Notes under the pieces: generated by a model
What the model saw: the letters and a program-made list of their open reading frames with translations, nothing else
The model's database searches: none
What the model was told of the DNA's origin: nothing
Shown: one piece after another, positions 40,701-53,139 of the stretch
Numbering within the stretch: position 1 is the stretch's first letter
Layout: every line of letters begins with the position of its first letter
Made by a program: the position numbers and the translations under genes
From: Clavelina lepadiformis
Taxonomy: Eukaryota > Chordata > Ascidiacea > Aplousobranchia > Clavelinidae
Direction: 5' to 3'
Assembly: GCF_947623445.1 (NCBI RefSeq)
Contig: NC_135244.1
Span: forward strand, 7,192,001 to 7,256,000
DNA length: 64,000 bases

Positions 40701-43700
40701 AATATTAACAGGATGATCTGGAATAAATCACCACATCTAGTTCAACACAAATAGCAATATTTCCAAAAAAATGCAATAATAACCAAACAAAATACACTAG
40801 CACAAATTACATGCAAGCAAAAGGTAAGTCAAACAGGAGGCATATAATTCAAATCGCAATTGCAATTTACTCACATAAAACATTTACAGAATGATTTAAC
40901 TTCTTAATTTCTCCTTTGTAGGCTGGATGTTCAATGAGGCATTGGAAAGGCCGCTTATGGTCAAAACGTGTAGGGTCTTCTAATATTAAATCAAGTTCGA
41001 TGTCCCATAGATAATCACTAAAAGAATTCTTTGACACCAAAGGCTGAGCTGAGGTAACAAGCGGCTCGCTACCATTCATCCAGGTCAACGTTGCCTCTGG
41101 TTTTCCTGCCTTAATTACAATTTGTATTTTTATTTGCTAAAAAATATAAATGCAAGTCCAAATACAAACAACTTGTTTGTGTAGGTATGCAGAAAACAAT
41201 TTAGTCTGCAGATATTTGTAAAACATCAGACCCTGACATACACATTTACAGCCGATCTAACTGTAAGAAGTACATGTAACCATTACGCAAAAATTATATG
41301 ATTTGGAATATACTCAGCACACAATTTGTATTTCAACATACCCTGCTACTACATCGAGCAACAGTGGTTTTCGTGTGTTCCAACACAGTCCCATTTCCGA
41401 TAGGAATGATCTGTGGTTCTTGTGGTGTTACCCAAATGTGTACTGGAGTCTTATCGCTGAATGTGGTTGGGGCAGATGCAGAGGAAATTTCACACCAGTA
41501 ATGCCCTTCATCTTGGACAGTGAGTTGGGTAATCTTGAACATGCCATTTATAAGCTGCGATCGACCCCTGAAAGTTTATAAAAATCTATTAATATTAATT
41601 TCATCAACATGCTTTATACATACATACTTTTATACCAAGTTTACTACATCTAAATTATAAAAGATTTCTTTTTAAAACTGCAATTCTGAATCTTTTTAAG
41701 TTATTTCAACCCAACTCAATCATACAAATTCCAACAAGCGGTTGATTTAACCAATGTAATATGATCATGAGACACAAAAAACAAAGCTTTAATAACTCTT
41801 GTGTAATTCATTAAAACCTAAAAGCAGAGGATTAACAGTGAGCAAACACAGAGAAATACTGCAAGACAAATCTCAGATAAGCTGACCTGGAAATTTATAG
41901 ACCTTCTTTGAATTTACTACTGACAATCAGGGCTGGGAAGGTTTTGCATTGAGAGGTTAATCTCCATGATATTAACACAAAAGAATTGATTAGAAATCTT
42001 TGCTTTTTCTTAAAGGATTGAAAGGTATAATATCTTGCTAAGAAAGGACTGTGCTGATGTTCTATTTCCAAATGTTGAACACCAAAACGATCAGATTTAA
42101 AAGTAAATACTGTATTGCACCAGGAAACCGTCTATTCTTGTTTTAAATGTTTTCAAAGCTGCCAATAAGTTGACGCAAGAGAACATTTACCATTCGGTAA
42201 AGGCATCTTTCACATTTAAATAAGTCAATATTTCACAAGATATAGGTTGTGTAGGGAATACAAACGGCATAATACCAGAATACAGCACAAGTTTCATAAC
42301 TTGATAGTGTGCGTGCAAAAACACGATCAAACAACACCTTGGATGTCTCTGGGTTTATTTGAGCATGACCAAAGTAAGCTCAATAAAAAACCTAATTGTG
42401 ACAGACACTTTAGTAGACAAATCACCACCACCTTGTTAAAATAAATGACATCATATTTTAAAGCTATTAGACTATTAGCGGATTCTTTGTAAAATACAGG
42501 ATAGAGTTGCGCAAAACTGCGCCTTGGGACATAAAATTAAGCTAATTACATTGAGTGTGACCGTTCTGGAGTGAACCCATTTTCATGTTAAAAAGGTAAT
42601 GAATATCGTGCAAATAGCACAATAAACACAGGCTTCAGAGAAAAAGAAAACAGAAGATTAAAATATGAAAACACGATGAACCGCTCTGAAAGCAGAACGT
42701 GAATATCGGTACTATGACGTGCATTGGCCATTGCATAGTAGCTTCACATAACCTAAACTTTGAGCGTTTGCAGAAAACGTTTTCCTTCTTTCAAGTTATA
42801 GCGTTAACGTTGAATCTTTGCACACAAGCACGTCAAGTCACAAAAGCAAGGTAAATACATGGCGTCATAACTTCTATTTATTTAAGCTTACCATATAAGG
42901 GAAATCGAGCCAGAGAGAAAAGGGGGAGTTTTGGGAGAAAAGACTTTTGATATCACGTGCTTGTTGTTTCAGCCGCGAACGTCTGCCTTTGAACAACGCA
43001 AAGGAAAGAATATCTTACGCCTTTTCCATAACTATACCGTTGTATATTAACCCATTTCTAAAACGGTAACCTTATTGAAGTGTTAATTGCTTTCGTATAG
43101 GCAATAGCGTTAATAAAGCGCCCGCAAATCCAACAGGTTTGCAACAAAAGCCTCGAGTTTAGTTGGCCAGTATGACGCACGCAATCGACAGGAACTCAGC
43201 GAAATGAAAGTACAGTCAGATGTTTCATCTCAACTGGACAATTGGACAACCCACAAGTAACACAGCGGGTATCTTACGCTGGTTTCATTTTTCTGGTTCA
43301 GTTCTCTTAACAAAGAGCATTAAATATCATTGTGGTGGAGACGCTAGCTGGGAGAGGAAAAAGACTGGGTGTAACCTAATGACGTCACATTTCGAACAAA
43401 CTAATGAAAGGTATCTTAATCTTACCAACGTTCAACGAACAGGCTTTAATCAACAAACCATGCGTCTCGTCTATCAATTAGAAGTGCCTTATCTGCTTAA
43501 ATATCCCGCTTTTACCTTTGTCGGATTAGACTTACCAGACGAGTCTTGTGAATGTAGCAGACTTCTGCTTTGCTCAGTGCCCATCAAGAATGACGTAATG
43601 CATATCTTGCGTACACAAACACAGCGGGGCAAATCGCTCACACGAAACAAGATATTACCACTAAATGAGTAAGCCATAGAAACAGATGGCGTGGAGCGTA

Positions 43701-46021
43701 AAATCGAAAACCTTCTCAATGAATAGCAAGACTAAAATTTTTACATAAAAAGCGTTTAACTTAGTGTAATCCTTACAAACTTTTCTACAAGAACCTTTGC
43801 TTCACAATAAAACCACCTCCAACCAAACAGTCAATCTATTAGGTCAAAACCAAAAGTTTCATGTCTCATTAAGCATTTCTATAATAATCTTCGATTTACA
43901 TTAACACCGTAGTTTCATGATCATAAATAAAGTATATTCATTTTTAAGAGAGTTTTTGGGTTTTGGGTTTTGGCTTTTAGTAAGTTGGCCTGGTATGGGC
44001 GCAAATTTTACGGTAGGCTTAAAAGTTTCCTACAAAGCTTCTTTATCTGTCAAAACAAAACCTTGTTTTAAACTAAAATCTGAAATAACGATTTTCAGTT
44101 AAACAAAATATTTGAAGATGTAGTCATACACTTTCATATTATGTCACATTTAAAACCAATAAAACAAGCGGTATTGCACCAATGACAAATGGAACAAGTC
44201 TCATAAATTTGAAGTTATCCAATACAATGACTTTCTTAGCATTTTAAAAAGAGGTCTCTACAGATTCTTATAAAATTTAATTTAATTTACAGTTTATGAA
44301 TATGACTCAAGGTGTCAATAGCTTACAGTAAAAACTTAGTTTATGCTAAAAACTACACATCAACATAACATGTGTGACAATACACTGATCAATAGAGCAA
44401 TCTCACTTGAGCTTTGGGAAGTAACAAGGTCAGCTGAAGATAGTTTAATTTTCTAACAAAAGCCACCTTATTATTGACTTAAAACTAAGTGTAAATCTTA
44501 CACTTGCTATAACAAAACTAGAAAATACAAAAGGTAAATAAAACATATTTAATCGCAGATAAATGGGTTTAAGCTTTAGGAATTTATTGTTGGAGCTGTA
44601 ACTGCTGTTTCCTTATTTAGCACAAGCTATAAATTGAAGTAGTTCCAATTATATACATAGTATTTCTTCGAACCCGAAAGTTGAAAATGCAACTGAATCA
44701 CTATGACCATAGCTGAAACATTGCTAAATATGAGGAAGAGAGAAAAATTTTATTTCACTACAGTAAATTACTAGTGAAAACAAAATAAATCTTTGACATT
44801 TCCTACACCAGAGTGAGAAAATGAAAGACCTTACCATCATTTATCTGCTGTCACATATTTTACTTTAAGTAAATATCAAGCGAATAGAAGTTCCATCCAT
44901 AAGTTATATACAAGATTAGGTAAATTAAACAATGTTAATAAAGGTAATAAGCTATATCTACGTACGGAGGTAGGTCAAACTGCTCAAAGATGGAAACTGT
45001 TCCGCCAGGGAAGAAATGTGCGGCATCAATAAGATTTGTTGAGGAATCGTTAGGTTGAAACCACCACTTCAAAAAATCTCCATTGTTAGGAACACTGCAG
45101 GGTAACGTAATACTTTCACCAGCAACAGCATATTCAGTGTCTTTTGTTTGTTGCACTCGTCCATAAACCACTGTTATGTAAAATAGTAAATTATTCCATT
45201 TACACAAATGAGTAAAATACAGTACAAACAAGTCTAACTACTTTTCCATGTGAATATTAGCATATATAAAATGAGTTCATTGTTTGACAACTTAAATCAA
45301 TTCCAAATTTATGAGGAAGTAATACAATCAATAACTTCCCCTGTTCACATTAACACAGCACACAACAAATCACATTAATTAACATATTTGATTTACTTAA
45401 ATCTAGGTGTGCATTGAAATTATGGCATTCAGTTGAATTTATTTGCAGATTTGATTGAAAACCGAATATATGTATGTTTAAAATACTTCTAAAAACCTGC
45501 CTTAAAATTCTTTCATTGCAACAAAACTATGACAACAGTGGACATGATTGCTGCTGCACAGGAAATCTAAGTATGCTATTAACATACCTTGCTGTTGCAA
45601 GTTACAACTAAGTATATATTTTAATTCAACTACCGTATTTCATTAATTATATGTAAAGTCACGGTTTTTGGGCACTGTTTCGTTTACTTATAGAATATGA
45701 ACACTGGCAATAACTGCATGGTTCGGCTGAAATAATTAAGCTCCTTTTCTAAAAATTCGGTTTTGAACTCTACCCATAAAACACAATTCAGTGGATCCCT
45801 ACTTAAATCACTCGACCTAAATCTGTTATTAGATAACCATACAAGATGTGCAAACAACTAAAGATTCAGTTGTAAATAAACTGACACTTAGATAGGCGAA
45901 CCAATGTAATTTCAAACAAAATATTTCATTCAAATGTTGAAAAAACTAAAAGCAAACCTTGTAGTGAAGAGTTTATAGCAAGTAAGAGAAAACACAAGTG
46001 ATAGAGCTTCATGGTTTTCAT
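34706..46021 (-). CDS. Nectin/CADM-like three-Ig type I membrane protein with Tyr/Asp/Asn/Gln-rich tail
   Basis: Thirteen exons: 45958-46021, 44966-45170, 41342-41567, 40875-41109, 40626-40717, 40069-40228, 39664-39817, 39049-39204, 38637-38793, 36214-36372, 35834-35898, 35268-35339, 34706-35000. Sum 2040 bp, 679 aa, phases all compatible. Signal peptide 1-21. V-type Ig about 22-140 (ESITLPCSVP, WWF, DEGHYWCE). Second Ig about 145-243 (ARCSSRAGKPEATLTW...FQCLIEHP). Third Ig about 244-325 (YCEADGYPAPSYTW...WFECTADNG). Membrane helix about 336-361 (LWIWLIIAGSVVLLIIVTII) with a CCYCKRKKK stop-transfer. Cytoplasmic tail of about 320 residues, ending in a low-complexity stretch (YDDRYYDQQRYDDRYN and similar). 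The V-C-C layout and sequence style fit nectin/CADM/Kirrel-type adhesion receptors. The C-terminus (PARIV) is not the usual nectin or CADM PDZ ligand. The 3.4-kb intron 41568-44965 and the 2.3-kb intron 36373-38636 hold no recognised gene. A tandem paralogue follows upstream at 53140-56555. Confidence 0.88.
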
Positions 46022-46419
46022 CGCTTGCTTATCTACAACTTTCCTGACAATGCAGAACAGTAGTAACACATATATATTAACAGTTGCTTAATGTCAAGAA
46101 AAAGCAATATAAAATATTCCTACATAGAAACAAAACATTGTTCATCTAGTAATGACTGTCAACTTTGACAAGGATATGCTGCATATGAAGAATGGTTTTG
46201 AAACAGTATAAGGATGAATTTATCAAGTAACAGGAGGAATAGAGTCTAAAATATTTACGAGATCTCTTTTCACGACCTGCAGATTAACTTGTAGTGTAGT
46301 CATCCTGTTTGCTAAATTTAACTAAAGAAAAACATGTGGCACAAGCATTATGTACATGGTAGATTCAACAACATGCATATTGAACAAAATTTTCCCTATA
46401 TAAGCCTTAATGTTTGTCA

Positions 46420-46560
46420 GTTCAGTAGCAGAGTGGTTGGAGTGCTGGGCCAGTAGTAATGCGACCGGTATTTGATACCCAGTGGCGCTACCGTTGCAAT
46501 ACCGTTGGGCAAGGCATTAATAACACTTGCTTTTGTTCGGTGGTCCTGGTCTGGTGACCA
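46420..46560 (+). repeat. tRNA-derived SINE copy 2
   Basis: A TAGCAGAGTGG A box and a GGTATTTGATACCC B-box variant are spaced as in a tRNA. They are followed by GGGCAAGGCATTAATAACAC and a TTGTTCGGTGGTCCTGG tail. This is the best-preserved of the three copies in the window and the one that identifies the family as tRNA-headed. It lies about 400 bp upstream of the membrane Ig gene start. Confidence 0.7.
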
Positions 46561-48540
46561 ATTAAAATTCAAGCAATATGACATAAAAATCTAAAAAGAC
46601 AAATCAAAAGTGTGTTTGTCAATCGGAACTTGCACAAAGACAAGCACAATAACCAGGACTCAAGTGATAATATATCAACGGCAGTTTTAGTCATGTAAAG
46701 ACTTTCCTCAGTCTGAGGATAAAGAATAAATCCTTGCCGAGTTACTGTCTGGGTGGCAAGATTTTTTTCATCGTCTATGCTTAACAACGGAAATTGTCAG
46801 CCCACTTTGATTCTTTTTTAAATTACAAGCTCCCTGGCCATTGGACTGTAAAGATCTCTCTCAGGTGAGTTGCATATAAATTCCTTGACACGATAAAAAA
46901 CATTTGGAAAATATGTTGCCTAGTTCTAATTTTGCTACGGTTTGAATCCTACACACTAGACTTATTGATACGAAGTCACGTTATGTGGTCAGTGTAGCAT
47001 GCAATGAAAAATACGTAAGAGTTTGTGTGGTATCGGTAGGCTAGGCTATTTAAACAGGTGTAAAAAACATAAGTACCTTAAGCAAGTATACGGATACATA
47101 AAAAACTGAAACCAGTAATGCTTATATTATGTGTAAAACACAATCAATAGTGTAGAATTATGCAAAATACATAACTATATTTGCACAAAATCATGACAAT
47201 CTGGTTTCAAGTTAAACAACTTACAACATTTATTATTCCTGAGGGACCACTACGTGAGCAACAAACTAAGTGGGAACAATAACTATATATATTTCATATG
47301 GAAATGTTTAACCACTGCATTAATATTAGATTATTACGACTAGCCTATAATATATGAAGTCATGAACTACATCACTTTCTGAACACAATCTTTGGAATTA
47401 AGTTTATTTTGTGTGTGCAAGATAAATTAATAAAATTAACACCACAGGTCAACACTAATTTACACAATTGCGAAAGTAGGCTAACACTGATCTAGGCTAC
47501 CTAGGCTTAAGTAAGGAATTGTGGTAAGGAAAAGTTTTACAACACTGTTCTAAGTGACAGCAATTACAGATCAATTACAGTACTAGCCTAGTCTGAAACT
47601 GAAAATATAATTATGCCACTTTTCCATTTGAAATGACATAACTCATTTTCAAAACACTAAATTAATCTAAAACTAAAATAATCTTAATCTAATCGCACCT
47701 GAAATTTCACCTGCATGACCAAATTACCTAGAAAACTTAATTTCCCTGAATTCCAATCAATTAAATAAAAATAATTAAAAGCACGTTTGTATATATTTTG
47801 GTTTTACTTACTCACTTCAGTATATTATATATTCATTATTATCTAATATTGGCCACATACTGACATAATACCGGTACAATAGGCCTATTCATTTATATCT
47901 AGGCTAACTGCTAATATAGGATATGTGACAAAACGGCAATTCTGCACGGATAAATTTATTACATACCACATATACATATGAAGGCAATACAGTCTACTAT
48001 CGTACACAAGGTCCGTCAGCCCTTGAAAACGTATCGGTATATGGAAGCTACTGTATAGGCTAGGCTAGGCCTAGGCCTAACACAAGTTGGTTTTGTTTGG
48101 TGTTTCATTTACAAATCATTTCATGTGATTTACATTTAATGGGAAAAAGCATACTGTAACAACTATATCTGATTATAACTCATACAATACAGCAGTCTCT
48201 TCACTTATCCTGGGAAACTGTAGCCGACGAACAGAAACAACTCACCTTACCAAACCAACACGAAGTTCAAGCAGAACCAGTAACTGAGAAAAGATAACAG
48301 ACATCCCATATATAAAGGATGTCTATACTAAACCCTAATTAGGGCTACAAGAAATTGTGGAGACTTTTTACCGAAGAGAGTTGGTGGAGCTAAAACGCAA
48401 AATTATTCTCCTGCTTGCACTAATTTTCGGAAAGCGACAAAAGCGTTGTACATCAGTACAAAAGCACGTAGTTTTTTTTAAATGTACAAAATTAACAAAT
48501 TACATACTTTTGGTTAATTTACACAGTAGTGCCTTTAAGG

Positions 48541-49026
48541 CAGGGATCGGCAACCTTTTGCTAGTCACGGGCCAAATGTCGAGTGTACAACTCTTTGGCG
48601 GGCCGGAATTTTGATTAATACTATAATTCACACTCACTTCAGTATATTACGCTACATTGCTGCAATCTCAATCATACCAATCACAAAAAGAGCAAAATAT
48701 ATGTTTTCACACTTCAATAACACAGCATTAATGTGACACAGCATCTCTCTTTGTATCTATAACGACTACCGGTAGTCTTGTCTACTCCACAGACAATCTC
48801 GTACTTAGTACGAGATACTAGTCTACCGCCTTCGCACCAGTTTTATGGCGTAACAATAGACTAGTACGACGTACTTATGGCGTAACAATACCACAATTTT
48901 TTCAAACAGTGCTAACACTGCAGTTTGAAATTCAATAAGAAAGGGCGGGCCGTATTCTTGTGATAACTAATTAATATGTCTGGGGCCGGACATTTCGCAT
49001 GGCGGGCCGTAGGTTGCCAACCCTTG
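48541..49026. mobile_element. hAT-like MITE, first of a chained pair
   Basis: The left end CAGGGATCGGCAACCTTTTG and the right end GGGCCGTAGGTTGCCAACCC (then TTG) are inverted repeats. Flanks CTTTAAGG (48533-48540) and CTTTAGGG (49027-49034) match at seven of eight bases, as expected for a hAT target duplication. It is 486 bp and non-coding. Confidence 0.85.
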
Positions 49027-49034
49027 CTTTAGGG

Positions 49035-49516
49035 CATACGTGTCAAACTCCCGGCCCGCTTTACAATAAAACTTGGCCCGCAATGTTATTTTATACATTG
49101 AACTATTTCCGGCCCGCGAGACCATTGTATAGTATAACTTACTTTTTTAAACAAGAAACAAGATTATAACAAATCGCACAATACAGCAGCACAGCAGTTG
49201 CCCCACCATACGATAGAATAAATAGATTTATTCTAACGCTTGGAATCTGGGCTGCTTTTTTTCTTTATTGTTTGTTAATTCTTTACTGCTTTTGCAAGGA
49301 GATGAATGAAACATAATGACGTGAGAGAAAAATAATAATCAACAATAGCCCAGTCAAAAATCGTCAAAAACATCAAAAATTTGGTGTTGTTTCGCTGCCT
49401 GTTTCAATTCATGTACTCGTGTCCCGAAACATTCAATCAAGTTTTATCCTTACGGCCCGCGGCGTTAAATAAGTTTTGAGTTTTGGCCCCTGGTGCGATT
49501 GAGTTTGACACCCCTG
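49035..49516. mobile_element. hAT-like MITE, second of a chained pair
   Basis: The left end CATACGTGTCAAACTCCCGG and the right end GATTGAGTTTGACACCCCTG are inverted repeats. The exact 8-bp duplication CTTTAGGG flanks it at 49027-49034 and 49517-49524. Its left duplication is also the right-hand duplication of the preceding element, so one of the two inserted into the other's target copy. Confidence 0.87.
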
Positions 49517-49524
49517 CTTTAGGG

Positions 49525-50150
49525 TGAGGCGAGCGAGGCGGTCGCCTTGGGCCTCCCTACAAAGGGGCCCTCTTTTGATGTGTAGGTTACGCGCTCTAAA
49601 AAAATGAATACGAATATTGTTGTTAACTAGTCGCACTTTTGCAGAATAGGATTCATTCACTGGTTCATGTTAATTGCCTGTTTGAACTGTATTTAGAATA
49701 GGGAAAAGTTGTGTAAATCGAATCTCGGTGCGAATTGATCCTCTTCTGCTTTGAGATTACTTTCATATAGCTTGATGCTTAGACGCTCGCGTAATTTAAG
49801 ACATCTTGCCAAGACGAAGAAAAAGTTGTGTTTTCTGCTGGTAAACCTCTGAGGTAGACTATTACTTAGGCGCTCGATATAGCAACAAAGAAATGAAGGG
49901 TGTGAGATGTTGGGAGCCGTAAATTAAATTTAGGGGGCCATAAACTGAAAAGAAATGCACAAACAAATCTCATGCAGATTATTTTTTGAAAAAAGCAAAC
50001 TTTTATGTATTTTAGAGCATTTTGGCGAAATTAACAATCATGCTCTCCCAGATCTCCCGAGGATAGATTGCCACGTCTTCCGTTATTTTGGGGCCCCCAA
50101 ACTTTAGTCGCGCTATACCCCGCCTCCCCCTCCCACAATCTAAGTCCACC
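49525..50150. repeat. GC-rich repeat block with GGCCTCCC / GGGGCCCCC words
   Basis: It begins directly after the CTTTAGGG duplication with GAGGCGAGCGAGGCGGTCGC and GGGCCTCCCTAC, and ends with GGGGCCCCCAAACTTTAGTC and CCCCGCCTCCCCCTCCC. The composition differs sharply from the surrounding AT-rich DNA. Inverted terminal repeats were not convincing, so I call it a probable transposon remnant without fixing its class. Confidence 0.4.
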
Positions 50151-50359
50151 ACTCAATGTACTGTTCATGGAAAGTAGGCTATAACTGTAAACATCACTTT
50201 TGACTTTAACCACGCTCCAAGGTCCCTTTAGTTTGCCTCCAAATCTCGTCAAAACCCAGTGTATTGAAACTAGGAGTACTCTGAAACTTTGGCAAGCCGA
50301 GTTATCGGAGGAATTGGGTAAAATTGAACAAATTCGCCCAAAAATTAAAAATATAAGAT

Positions 50360-50600
50360 AGCCTTCTTCTAAAAACTGACTTGAAAATTCTTTCTTTGCA
50401 GAAAAACTATAACAACAGCGGATATGACTGTTATTGCACGTAGGCATAACAAGAAATCTAAGTATATAGTATGTCATTTACGTATTTTTTATTGCAAGTT
50501 ACAACTATAACCATATCTACGTTGTAGTTCAACTATTGCATTTCGTCAACTGCATAATCCCCGATTTAGAATTATTTTTACGATATACGAATACTTGCAA
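50360..50600. repeat. Fragment homologous to intron 1 of the membrane Ig gene
   Basis: Collinear similarity to about 45485-45705 is visible: TTCTAAAAAC, AAAATTCTTTC, GCA-AAAACTAT-ACAACAG, GAAATCTAAGTAT, TTGCAAGTTACAACTA, GTTCAACTA and GAACACTGGCAAT / GAATACTTGCAAT recur in order. It is either a relic of a third Ig-gene copy or two copies of one dispersed repeat. Confidence 0.5.
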
Positions 50601-52316
50601 TGCTATAGATTTTAGGCCAATTTTTCAAATTTGGCTCTACGCCAAAAAGGGTTTCGCGCATTCACTCAAACTTAAAATGAAACAATCCCAAATGGTCCAA
50701 ATGCAAACGTTTTACGATTCATATGTAGGTATATAGAATCATGTAGTGCTTTTTAGAATGATATTGGTTTAGCAATTCATGTATGTTTGTCTACTCACTC
50801 ATGCATTTTCCAGATTTTTAATTTACAAAAACTAATTTCCAATCATTTCGCCATTTTATAATTTATGGTAAGTTTATAAGTTACGCGATTAAAAAATAGA
50901 CATTTGATTAACAAAACCGCAATCTGATTCAAGAATATATCACTTATACATACGCATTGTAACTTGACAACAGCCAGTTTGGTTTGCAATTGTTACACCC
51001 GGCTTGAAATATCGTGGTTTGATTTTTAAAACTCAAGTTTGTAAAAATGTCGAGTAATTGTAAACGTGTCAAACCATTTTCAAAATTGGCATATGAATCG
51101 TGTAACTGCGGTCATAGAAAAGCTTGTTTGAACGCCAGTTTTGACGTTTGGTTTACTATTTCGTAATTGGTATCCACAAGATTACGTTTGAAAACCCTCC
51201 AATCAAATTATGAAAAGAACACATGTAATTTGCACAGTTGCGATAAAAATCAATACTTTGCCATTTTTGCGGTATTGACTTTCGATAAAGATGGAATAGA
51301 TTGTTGTTTAATCCAGTTGTAAAGGTAAACTCAGCAAAATAAATGTTGAAAGGAAACATGTTATACAAAGCTTATTGTGACGTGAGTATCGTTATGGTTA
51401 TCAGCAAATAATAGCAAGCTTACAAATTTATACCTGAAAGGTTTTACGTATAGTTACATAAGCTTCTTTCACTAAATTCATTCCGTAATGATTACATGAC
51501 TTAGTCTAAAGTTAACGATTAGGTAATATTTACACTTTAATAACAGAGTACATTGCGCTGCAGCTTCAACGATAATAACGCTTCAATAAATACAGAATTG
51601 CAGTCCACAGTATAAAAACATTGGCCACTTGAGGCTGACAAAGCGTAATTGAAACAGTATTTTACTATTATGTACTATTAAAAGATGTACAGTAATATGT
51701 TTTATAAACAGACAGCTGATATGATTTTGTATATTTAGTAGACTATGATTCTACGCTCAATAAATGAGTGCTCACCACAAGGGCACAACCAGAACGTCTA
51801 CAAGACAAGCTTCGTGCGGCAGAAAATGTAGGTTTTGAATGCGGCCGAGTAATAAAATAGACATGGTAGAGTAACACCTATAACAGCGAGCATTTTTAGT
51901 AAATACCAGTGACATTTACGACGTAACATAACTGTTTGACTATACACGACGTATTTGTATATAAAAAAATGATGATATATCAATATACGGAGATGATGAC
52001 AATTGGTCTCATAATACACGAATTGCAAGATTAATTTTTAACAAAAGCGACATAGATAAACATATTTTAAACAACGAACAATTTGTAATTGTTGTTTATA
52101 ATTTTATTTTTCATTTATTTGACACTTCAAGCTGTTGATAGTTTTGAAAACATTAATAATATTTAACATACGAATGATGCCAAGCTGTTCCAATTGTCGC
52201 CACGTTTACTTAAAAATTTCATTTAATAACCACAGAAAGACGATATCCAAAGTCTCAACACCAAAACACTTAGACGTAAAAAACCACAACAGTTGAAACT
52301 AAATGTTCTTCTAAGG

Positions 52317-53062
52317 CAGAGGTGTCCAACCTTTTTGGCCAAAGGGCCACATGCGATTTACCAATGATTGCGCGGGTCACTTGAGTGTTTACTGCTAATT
52401 TCTAATTAAAACCCTCACCCCAAAATTCTAATCTTAGAAATAGATTGTGATGCAATAAAATTAACTTGAACAATTGTGCACCCCTGAACTAGAAACTATA
52501 GTATATTATCTATCTATTGCTCTATTTATCTATATTATCTATTATATCTACTATGAATTGCTCTATAGTATAGAGCAGTGGTTCTCAAACTTTTTTAAAA
52601 GAAAGTACGCAACGGCCTCCTAGCAATTTTTTAAATGTCTTACGGTCCCTTAAAAAATCAACACATATAAACAAAAAACAACACGTTGGTTTTTATGATA
52701 TCAACGTGACGGGTGTACCTGCTTCTTTGCAACCAGTTTGGCAATGTTTGGTTCCGTTTTGGACAACGCAACCCTAATATCGTGAATCACATTCAACCGG
52801 TTTCGAGCTTTTCGCTTGATGGCAAGTAGTGCCGTTTTTTTGGAAGGTGCTTCGCGGTTCCAGAGAATTGTCTCACGGACCCCAAAAGGACCGCGGACCC
52901 CAGTTTGAGAACCACTGGTATAGAGCAATAGACAAAGAAAGCAAACAATAAATGCCAATTTCTCGGAATGTAAGTTCGCCATAAATTCAGTTGATTCAGA
53001 TTCAGTTGATAATATAAGTGATTTCGAAAAATACCGCGCGGGCCACGGGTTGGACACTCTTG
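52317..53062. mobile_element. hAT-like MITE hosting a second MITE
   Basis: The left end CAGAGGTGTCCAACCTTTTT and the right end (complement CAAGAGTGTCCAACCCGTGG) are inverted repeats. The flanks TTCTAAGG and TTCCAAAG agree at six of eight bases. Part of the interior (52576-52917) is a separate, later insertion. The right edge lies 78 bp from the stop codon of the secreted Ig paralogue. Confidence 0.75.
52576..52917. mobile_element. Nested hAT-like MITE
   Basis: It begins CAGTGGTTCTCAAACTTTTT and ends CCCAGTTTGAGAACCACTG. It is flanked by an exact 8-bp duplication GTATAGAG at 52568-52575 and 52918-52925. Termini are nearly those of the element at 24400-24702, so both belong to one family. Confidence 0.88.
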
Positions 53063-53092
53063 TTCCAAAGTATTCAGTATTGAATAGGTCTT

Positions 53093-53098
53093 TTTAAT
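53093..53098 (-). promoter_or_regulatory. Possible polyadenylation signal ATTAAA
   Basis: TTTAAT on the plus strand (ATTAAA on the coding strand) lies 42 bp beyond the stop of the secreted Ig paralogue, in sequence that is not part of the duplicated unit. It is a plausible new 3' end signal, but the hexamer is common in AT-rich DNA. Confidence 0.25.
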
Positions 53099-53139
53099 GT
53101 AAAACAACCCAAGAATGAAACATTTTGACAAGAGATGTT

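Larger units (their letters stand above)
46022..53139. other. Repeat-rich region between the two Ig paralogues
   Basis: No gene was recognised. It contains a SINE (46420-46560), a chained pair of hAT-like MITEs (48541-49516), a further GC-rich repeat block (about 49525-50150), a fragment homologous to intron 1 of the Ig membrane gene (about 50360-50600), and a nested MITE pair (52317-53062). The promoter of the membrane Ig gene should lie just right of 46021. Confidence 0.6.

Noticed and set aside
46420..46500. Possible functional tRNA gene
   Set aside because: A and B boxes are present but the stems are not complementary and the SINE body follows directly. Two further degraded copies show it is a repeat family.
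50031..50477. 148-codon minus frame
   Set aside because: It spans the GC-rich repeat block and the duplicated intron fragment. It has no family resemblance and no linked exons.
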